DNA of 37,217 bases, from assembly GCF_009193265.1 (NCBI RefSeq), contig NZ_VZZZ01000010.1:1-37217 (forward strand), in the 5' to 3' direction. Of the stretch, positions 31,995-37,217 are shown in pieces; the stretch's first letter is position 1, and each line of letters begins with the position of its first letter. Made by a program: the position numbers and the translations under genes. This stretch comes from Marinobacter changyiensis (GTDB lineage: Bacteria; Pseudomonadota; Gammaproteobacteria; Pseudomonadales; Oleiphilaceae). Under the pieces are notes generated by a model. That model ran no database searches, was not told the origin of the DNA, and saw only the letters and a program-made list of their open reading frames with translations.

Positions 31995-32789
31995 TTGCAT
32001 ATCGAAACCTTTAACGAGTCACCTGAGCTATCAAAGATTCGTCAGACTCGGCTTTATACGAAGCTCCGACCTTATGTCCACGAGCGCCTAGCACCTGTGA
32101 AATTTGCTGTGGATTTTCGGCTTCGAGATGAAGATGAGAGCCGCCTTTCGGTCGAAGATCGTTATTTCGCCAAATTAGACATACTTATTGGGCAGGTTCT
32201 TAAGAATTGTAAGACGCGCCAGTTTCTGAAGATGTCTATGGCTCGCCAGCTTGAACGTGAGGCAATGTCATGCCTATCTATAGAAGTAATTGATCGAGCG
32301 TATATATCCGAGCTGGTGACCCTGTTTGAAAGACTGAACGAATTTCCAGGCTTGTTAAGAGAGTCGTTTGTATCACGAGCCTCCGATGTCAGCGATTTAG
32401 AGAAAAAACTCCTATCCTTTTTCAACCCAGATCTATTTGATAAGAGGAATTTTGCCCATCACGGCTTGTACGCTGGGTTCTCTGGTCTGGTAGAGCTGGA
32501 GCTGTTGGAGGAGAAGGTGGTCGACATAAAATCGCTCCACCGCTATTGTGAGATGTTTTCTGCCCAAGTCCACGAGAGGCTCAATTGGTACCGCTACACT
32601 GAGGAGTCTTTCGCACCGTTTCTATTTAACTACTTGGAGTTGGTGGATCAAAAAATTCGTCAAGACGATGAGTTTATGGAGCCAACTGATCTGCCGGAGG
32701 ATTTCAGAATCTCAAGGAGCTTATCAGCGAACATCAGGAGGCAATATAAACATAAATCCTTCTACAAGGCGGTCAACTCTAACCAATAG
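31995..32789 (+). CDS. HEPN-like helical protein, candidate RNase/toxin (264 aa)
   Basis: I place the start at TTG 31995 because GGAGGT (31983-31988) is 6 nt upstream. A longer frame from ATG 31896 lies entirely within the direct repeat, and the other copy of the repeat is followed by an unrelated gene. The protein is almost all helical. At about residues 170-190 it has DKRNFAHHGLYAGFSGLV: R-N-F-A-H-H fits the Rx4-6H active-site motif of HEPN ribonucleases. This family assignment rests on the motif plus helical context and is tentative. The C-terminus is basic (NIRRQYKHKSFYK). No obvious antitoxin is adjacent. Confidence 0.6.
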   Translation: MHIETFNESPELSKIRQTRLYTKLRPYVHERLAPVKFAVDFRLRDEDESRLSVEDRYFAKLDILIGQVLKNCKTRQFLKMSMARQLEREAMSCLSIEVIDRAYISELVTLFERLNEFPGLLRESFVSRASDVSDLEKKLLSFFNPDLFDKRNFAHHGLYAGFSGLVELELLEEKVVDIKSLHRYCEMFSAQVHERLNWYRYTEESFAPFLFNYLELVDQKIRQDDEFMEPTDLPEDFRISRSLSANIRRQYKHKSFYKAVNSNQ

Positions 32790-33091
32790 TTGCAGTTCAT
32801 TCCGGGCCCACCTGCCCTCCATCGGACAGCCTTTTCTCCGCTTCGCTGCGCAAAGGCTGCCGCTGAACAATGGCATTATCCCCGAATCTGAACGTCCGCT
32901 TTGCGACCAAGCCAAGCGTGATTACCGCCAGATTAGTCTAATCAGCGATGCAGCTAAAACAGGTATGTTTGCACTGGGAGCAAGAAAAAAGTGACATCGA
33001 CTCTATGGTTCGCGTCGCGTCATATTTGAGAATCTGTTTCTCCTAAGCGACAGCTATTTTTTGAAGAAAGATGCCGTGAACCAGCGCTGCC
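32790..33091. other. Intergenic region, no supported gene
   Basis: Contains an imperfect hairpin with arms CAGCCTTT (32828-32835) and AAAGGCTG, and the recurrent motif CCGCTTTGCGACC. An overlapping + frame is an out-of-frame continuation of the HEPN-like gene region. Confidence 0.45.
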
Positions 33092-33694
33092 TTAAAACTC
33101 TTTAGGCGACCGATTAATAAGTGCTTCCATACGTGGCGCTAACATTGATGAGCGGAGGTTTGAAATGGAGCGATCATTCGCCGCTGCCGCGTCGCAGTGC
33201 GTGCCTTCTGTGTATGACATATAGATTTGCGCTTTCTCCATCTCCTGTATCCATATAACGGAATGTGAGCAGGGTTGAACTTCGATATCGTTCTCGGAAG
33301 CGATTTCTCCGTATTGCATGTCCTCAGGGTTGGTATATGAATGGGTTTCGTAATAAGTGCCAATTTCACTCTCCTTTTTTTCCCAGTCAAGGGAATCACC
33401 GCCTGGTGGCCAGCTTAAAGGTTTTCTTTCATTTACTATCAGTACTATAAATTCTTGGTCTACGTCATTTTCGTAATCTGAAAAAACGACTTGGCTGGTC
33501 GTACCGTCGGTTCTTGAGCCTAGATAATTAAAACGACTGTCCACAGTAATAGTAACTCCCAAGTCCGCAACCAGTAGGTTGTTAGGGCTATCATCGCGGG
33601 TGAAATGAGAGGGATACTGAGAAACTTTCGTTGAAGCGCAGCCAGCTATCAATGCAGCAACGGCCAGAAATTGCCCTAACTGTAAAATCTTCAC
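33092..33694 (-). CDS. Putative lipoprotein of unknown function (200 aa)
   Basis: The N-terminus MKILQLGQFLAVAALIAGCA is a lipoprotein signal peptide with lipobox LIAGC, so Cys19 would be lipidated. Ser/Thr after the Cys predicts outer-membrane location under the usual sorting rule. The rest is a soluble mixed domain (VADLGVTITVDSRFNYLGS) with two further Cys (QPCSHSV and GTHCDAA) that could form a disulfide. GGAGA lies upstream of ATG 33694. No family recognised; it stands alone in opposite orientation to its neighbours. Confidence 0.75.
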   Translation of the reverse strand: MKILQLGQFLAVAALIAGCASTKVSQYPSHFTRDDSPNNLLVADLGVTITVDSRFNYLGSRTDGTTSQVVFSDYENDVDQEFIVLIVNERKPLSWPPGGDSLDWEKKESEIGTYYETHSYTNPEDMQYGEIASENDIEVQPCSHSVIWIQEMEKAQIYMSYTEGTHCDAAAANDRSISNLRSSMLAPRMEALINRSPKEF

Positions 33695-33947
33695 AAATAT
33701 TCTCCTGAGCTTAGGCGGTTTAAGCAGGACGGTGGCGGAAAGATAACATCCTTAAACGGATTTGTATTTTCGTTTGGGCAGCATTCAGATTTCAAAGCCT
33801 TCTCCAAAAACGGGACTTCCCCCGCTAGATCTAGCAATCCAAAGTGTCAAAACAGGCGTGTTTGAAGTCGAGCCCGAGGGTTCGCTTTGCGACCTCAGCT
33901 GTTACAGAGCATGGGAAGGCCAGGTTATGGTTTCCCATACCCTGACG
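33695..33947. other. Intergenic region up to the IS3-type remnant
   Basis: No supported gene. It repeats the spacer motifs GGGACTTCCCCCGC (33811-33824) and GCTTTGCGACC. Confidence 0.4.
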
Positions 33948-34700
33948 ATGTGTCGCGTGCTTTAGGTGGCTCGTAGCGGTTTTTATCAATGGCTGCATAA
34001 ACCCTTGTCGGATCGAGCCATTGATAACCAGCGCTTGCTGGCGCAGATCCTGGCCTCTTATCAGGGCAGCTCTGGCGTGTACGGCCCACCACGGGTGTTT
34101 CTGGACTTTCGGGAGGCCGGGGAAACCTGCGGCAAGACCCGGGTCGCCCGGTTGATGAATGAAAGAGCATAAGATCAAAGCGCTGCGAGGCTATAAAGCG
34201 CCGAGAGTGATTGCCGGAAGACCGTCAATCCTTACAGCGAACAAGCTCCAACGCGAATTTACGGTGAGCTGCCCAGATAAAGCCTGGGTGACTGATATCA
34301 CCTATATCCGCACTTGGCAGGGCTGGCTTTACTTGGCCGTGGTTGTCGACCTGTTTTCCCGGCGTGTGGTGGGTTGGTCGATGAAACCGACATTGCATCG
34401 CAGCTTAGTTGTGGATGCGCTGCTGATGGCCGTCTGGCGTCGACGCCAGAAGGACAAGGTATTAATTCATTCGGATCAGGGCACCCAATACGGCAGTGAT
34501 GACTGGCATCGTTTCTGCCTGGCTCACAACCTGGACCCCAACATGAGAGTCGGTGGGGTAACTGCTGGGATACGGTGGCGGAATCCTTCTTCAGCAGTCT
34601 GAAAAAGGAACTCATTCGAAAGCGGATCTACAAAACCAGTGACCTGGCCAAGGCGGATGTGTTCGTCTACATCGAAGTGTTTTGTAACTGCTACAATAGC
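33948..34700 (+). pseudogene. IS3-family transposase orfB, multiply disrupted
   Basis: ATG 33948 opens MCRVL followed by TAG, then VARSGFYQWL. The integrase core continues: GSSGVYGPPRVFLD, a frameshift near 34160, then HKIKALRGYKAPR, AWVTDITYIRTWQGWLYLAV, VVDLFSRRVVGWSM and HSDQGTQYGSDDW. A further shift near 34545 leads to GNCWDTVAESFFSSLKKELI. The DDE residues are spread over three frames. The match ends at FCNCYN (about 34700), short of the normal end. No orfA is present. Inactive. Confidence 0.88.
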
Positions 34701-34726
34701 AAGATAGCAAAGTTTGGAGAGCAGTT

Positions 34727-34924
34727 ATGAGCCCAAAGAGTTTCACTGAGCGGGAGCTACTTGATGGCCTCGACAGTCACACTGCTCACGCCGATGTCGT
34801 TGCAAGCCCACTTTGTCACGAGCTGGAACCCCTCGATCGATTGATGGGCTCCGTAAAGCGCTATGAGCGTCCTCTTGATCCGACCACCGAAACCGATGAG
34901 TGGGAGTCTCTGCAAAAGTCTTGA
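34727..34924 (+). CDS. Small acidic protein, possible antitoxin C-terminal domain (65 aa)
   Basis: GGAGAG 5 nt before ATG 34727 is a good ribosome site. The protein opens MSPKSFTERELLDGLDSHTA and HADVVASPL, ending DEWESLQKS. The short ERELLDGLDxHTAHAD segment resembles the toxin-binding tails of AbrB/MazE-type antitoxins, but the DNA-binding half is absent. The IS3 remnant ends just before it, so the front of a longer gene could have been lost. Tentative. Confidence 0.45.
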   Translation: MSPKSFTERELLDGLDSHTAHADVVASPLCHELEPLDRLMGSVKRYERPLDPTTETDEWESLQKS

Positions 34925-35213
34925 TCAGGACTCGAACCAGCCACCCGAATTCAAAAATGGGGTCTCCAGTGAGGAGTCGAACCTGCGACCTGCTGCTTAA
35001 GAGGGAGCCTATATAGATTGTTGTAACGTCATAAAAGATATTTTAGAAATCGAAGATAAGTGCATGATAATGAAAATATAATATGGCGTTGTAAATATTT
35101 TAATTTATTTTTAAGTCTCAGCGTTGGGTGGTCGGCGCAGGATAGATTATGAAGCTGCTTTAACGAGCTATCGCTTGCACTACTAGTGGTAGGGCTATCT
35201 TATCTCTCTCAGT
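34925..35213. other. Intergenic region with tRNA T-arm-like sequences
   Basis: On the minus strand GGTTCGAGTCC (34929-34939 region) and GGTTCGACTCC (34972-34990 region) match the conserved T-arm of tRNAs, but no full cloverleaf can be built around either. The remainder to 35213 is AT-rich, with TATAAT at 35077-35082 as a possible promoter element for the next gene. Confidence 0.4.
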
Positions 35214-36533
35214 ATGACTTATTATCGACATTATAAAAAAGGATTTTTCAAAAGGATAGGAGCGTCAACCTTGTTTTTGCGAAAAAGTGGCGAGAAACAA
35301 GATGGTCAAAGAAGGCAAAGATCCGGCTGGTCAGTTTTATTGAGCGCCCTTGTAGCACTTTTGGGGATTATGGCTGGCGGTGTTGCTTCTATATTTACCG
35401 ATGAGATCCGTAGAGCTTTCCCGTTTGTGCATTTTGGTAAATGGGAATCTTTTTTTTCTGATACGGCATATGGACCGTTGGTCCCTGAGGCTATGGCGTT
35501 TTGGGTGCTCGCTGCCGTATTTTTCCTCCTGGTTTTTTGGAGAGATGCAGCGGCCTCTCGGAGGCGCGCACGTGCTCAGTCTGATTTATTATCAGCAACT
35601 GGGAAATTACAAGAGCAGATAGACGCTTACACTGACACCCTCAGAACAATGCCTCCGCAACATTTTTTATCTATTTACCGAGAAACGTACAAAAACTGCC
35701 AGAAAGCTGCAAAATTAGCGCAGTATGCTGCTCAAGTGAGCACTGATCTAGAAGAAATTCAACACAAGTTAGCCGAGGCGATTAGAACCGTGCTGACTGG
35801 TCTAGTCGACCTAGCGTTCACATGGGACTCTCCTGTGCCTGAACAGCTGGGTAAAGTAACTTACAGGGCCAATATCATGCTGTTCCGTGCGTTCGAGGAT
35901 ATGGACGCGTCTGAACAGGAAGAGGTTTGGGCTCGATCTAGATTTTTCGTTGATACCAATCTCGTTGCGGCGAAAGCTTCCTTGGATGGGGTGTTGGATT
36001 TAGCCAATTCCATCTTTACCACGACGACTGAGTCGCCAAAACCCCTTCCTGACGATAGCGTCCAGCCGTTAGCTCTTCCTCTTACAAAGCTGCCAAGAAA
36101 GGAGGGTAAGCGAGTGCAGAACTTACCTGGTGCGCCATCGGCATTTGTTACAAGGCGGTCAGAGTGGATTTTGAGTCCAGAAGCTATGGTTGAAAAATGC
36201 GAGTTAGTCCCCGGCCTCAACAACACAGATACTTTGGAGGAGATTAAAAAATATTACTTGCATGATGAAAAGGCCCAGAGCATCGTCTCACTGCCGTTGT
36301 TACCTCAAGATGGGGGGGAGGCAGTAGGTGTTGTGAACATCTATAGAAACAAAAATTCGATTCTGAAGGACCGCAAGCGTTCAGAAGAATTTGACGCCGT
36401 TGCTTTTCCCTTTTGTACGATCTTGATTGATCTTTTGGCTGAATATTACACCGCTCCAGATCTAGTGGGAGTTGAGGTGAAGGGAACTGGTGCTAATAGC
36501 AAAGAGAGCGTGGGGTTCGGTTCAGATTGTTAG
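35214..36533 (+). CDS. Membrane protein with two TM helices, coiled coil and GAF-like C-terminal domain (439 aa)
   Basis: Residues 1-37 are very basic (RHYKKGFFKRIG), followed by TM1 at about 39-61 and TM2 at about 93-109. A helical, coiled-coil-like region (about 110-230; SDLLSATGKLQEQIDAYTDT, then VSTDLEEIQHKLAEA) leads through a Pro-rich linker to a C-terminal domain (about 310-425). In it SIVSLPLLPQDGGEAVGVVN followed by IYRNK looks like the core of a GAF domain. The start has no clear ribosome site. The 71-aa gene follows after 43 bp with a strong site, forming a two-gene unit. The layout (membrane, coil, ligand-sensing fold) suggests a sensor or effector; the family is not recognised. 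Confidence 0.75.
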   Translation: MTYYRHYKKGFFKRIGASTLFLRKSGEKQDGQRRQRSGWSVLLSALVALLGIMAGGVASIFTDEIRRAFPFVHFGKWESFFSDTAYGPLVPEAMAFWVLAAVFFLLVFWRDAAASRRRARAQSDLLSATGKLQEQIDAYTDTLRTMPPQHFLSIYRETYKNCQKAAKLAQYAAQVSTDLEEIQHKLAEAIRTVLTGLVDLAFTWDSPVPEQLGKVTYRANIMLFRAFEDMDASEQEEVWARSRFFVDTNLVAAKASLDGVLDLANSIFTTTTESPKPLPDDSVQPLALPLTKLPRKEGKRVQNLPGAPSAFVTRRSEWILSPEAMVEKCELVPGLNNTDTLEEIKKYYLHDEKAQSIVSLPLLPQDGGEAVGVVNIYRNKNSILKDRKRSEEFDAVAFPFCTILIDLLAEYYTAPDLVGVEVKGTGANSKESVGFGSDC

Positions 36534-36576
36534 GTGTGGCCGCATCTACTAGAATGGTTATACGTAGGAGGAGCTT

Positions 36577-36792
36577 ATGATTAAGAAAGCGAAGTTGACC
36601 CGTGGTGACAGCGCAAAGTTGGCTGAATTGTCCAGCGCATTCGATACCGCTGTTGCGAATGCGACCGCTTTGCATTTAGAGGTCATGAACGGGGCGTTCA
36701 AGGCAAAAAAGCACACCCACATCATTGATTCTTCTAGTGGAGCCAGCCCCTACGGAGAAGAGGTCAAGCTGGATCGAGAGGAGTGTATCTAA
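36577..36792 (+). CDS. Small protein paired with the GAF-like membrane protein (71 aa)
   Basis: AGGAGGAG 5 nt before ATG 36577 is the strongest ribosome site in this region. The protein opens MIKKAKLTRGDSAKLAELSS, has an amphipathic helix (FDTAVANATALHLEVMNGAF) and a His-rich turn (KKHTHIID), and ends EEVKLDREECI. No family recognised. The strong translation signal suggests it is needed in excess over the membrane protein. Confidence 0.6.
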   Translation: MIKKAKLTRGDSAKLAELSSAFDTAVANATALHLEVMNGAFKAKKHTHIIDSSSGASPYGEEVKLDREECI

Positions 36793-37007
36793 GGATTACG
36801 CTCCTCTGGCCACCCTAACTAATTTAGGCCTACCATTTACTAAATGCCTGCTAATACCCAAAGGCGTGAAGCAATGGTCGGCCAAAACTCGTCTAACTCA
36901 CATACTAATCCCTTGGCAGATTCCTGAACGTTAGCGAGCGGCCTTTCATTTGTCTTGTAGTTGAGCCCCCTGTTCCTGATCTGACCTGCCCCCAATTACT
37001 AAACCAC
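36793..37007. other. Intergenic region ending in an IS3-type terminus
   Basis: No gene. CCTGATCTGACCTGCCCCCA (36975-36994) has the look of the terminal repeat of an IS3-family element that continues to the right. Confidence 0.45.
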
Positions 37008-37217
37008 TCACTGCTTAGTAATATCGGTTAATTTCGACCCTTTTCCCGTAGTCCGGTAGCCAGCGGCAAACTCCAGTGGTGTCTGGTAGCTCAACGCTGA
37101 ATGGGGCCGGTTTTCATTATAGTCGCGTCGCCAGTTACCGATGATCTTGCGGGCGTGAGCCAGATCCCGGAACCAGTGTTCATTCAGGCACTCGTCTCGG
37201 AAGCGCCCATTGAAGCT
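37008..37217 (-). CDS. IS3-family transposase orfB, C-terminal part (runs off the right edge)
   Basis: The minus strand reads from the window edge SFNGRFRDECLNEHWFRDLA, HARKIIGNWRRDYNENRPHS and ALSYQTPLEFAAGYR to a TGA at 37008-37010. This is the end of an IS3-family integrase-type transposase; the catalytic Glu lies just outside the window. No disruption in the visible part, so it belongs to a potentially intact element, different from the remnant at 33948. Confidence 0.88.
   Translation of the reverse strand, partial: SFNGRFRDECLNEHWFRDLAHARKIIGNWRRDYNENRPHSALSYQTPLEFAAGYRTTGKGSKLTDITKQ

Noticed and set aside
36725..36934. 69-aa plus frame overlapping the end of the 71-aa gene
   Set aside because: Overlaps a gene with a far stronger start signal and shows no protein-like pattern.
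1..37217. CRISPR arrays, rRNA or complete tRNA genes
   Set aside because: No regularly spaced repeats, no rRNA signature and no complete cloverleaf seen on either strand.

Overview
The window looks like chromosomal DNA of a gammaproteobacterium, probably marine and Marinobacter- or Halomonas-like. This is an inference from the gene mix (many c-di-GMP and HDOD signalling proteins, a TRAP transporter, AzlCD, IS66/IS21/IS3 elements) and the protein sequences; no marker gene is present to fix the genus.

Region 1 (1-17.3 kb) is a signalling island, mostly on the + strand. It holds a membrane EAL phosphodiesterase cut by the left edge, a soluble REC-REC-histidine kinase, two HDOD proteins, a REC-PAS-GGDEF protein split by a frameshift in a run of seven T, a methyl-accepting chemotaxis protein, and two overlapping genes that share a GAF sensor but end in opposite activities (GGDEF-EAL phosphodiesterase and GGDEF cyclase). 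Several receiver or GGDEF modules have lost their key residue. A complete IS66 element (4373-6809) and a decayed IS21 plus an IS66 end (11.28-12.5 kb) interrupt the island.

Region 2 (17.3-19.4 kb) is a scar zone: a nuclease-like gene tail, a long perfect-looking hairpin, a divergent pair (97-aa protein / XRE regulator whose ribosome binding site lies inside a hairpin), and the first copy of a 399-bp repeat carrying a 67-aa ORF.

Region 3 (19.1-26.2 kb) is a catabolic locus on the minus strand: dctP, tetR, dctQ, dctM, amidohydrolase, then a decaying tail (acetylpolyamine amidohydrolase/HDAC remnant, intact RidA, ornithine cyclodeaminase remnant). Divergent azlCD lies to its right. The intact genes suggest import of an organic-acid or amidated amino-acid-like substrate and its hydrolysis.

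Region 4 (26.2-37.2 kb) is an accessory zone, visibly more AT-rich towards the right. It contains a truncated tyrosine recombinase, a deleted IS66 derivative (26653-27470) with the second 399-bp repeat, a ribbon-helix-helix gene whose stop codon comes from that element, and a series of anonymous genes. Among these are a membrane-anchored coiled-coil protein and a HEPN-like protein, each directly preceded by a copy of a 236-bp direct repeat, a two-gene unit of small acidic proteins, a lipoprotein, and a two-gene unit of a 2TM/coiled-coil/GAF-like protein plus a 71-aa partner. IS3-family remnants lie at 33.95-34.7 kb and at the right edge. The anonymous genes of region 4 are the best candidates for something undescribed, possibly defence-related, but this is not shown by the sequence alone.
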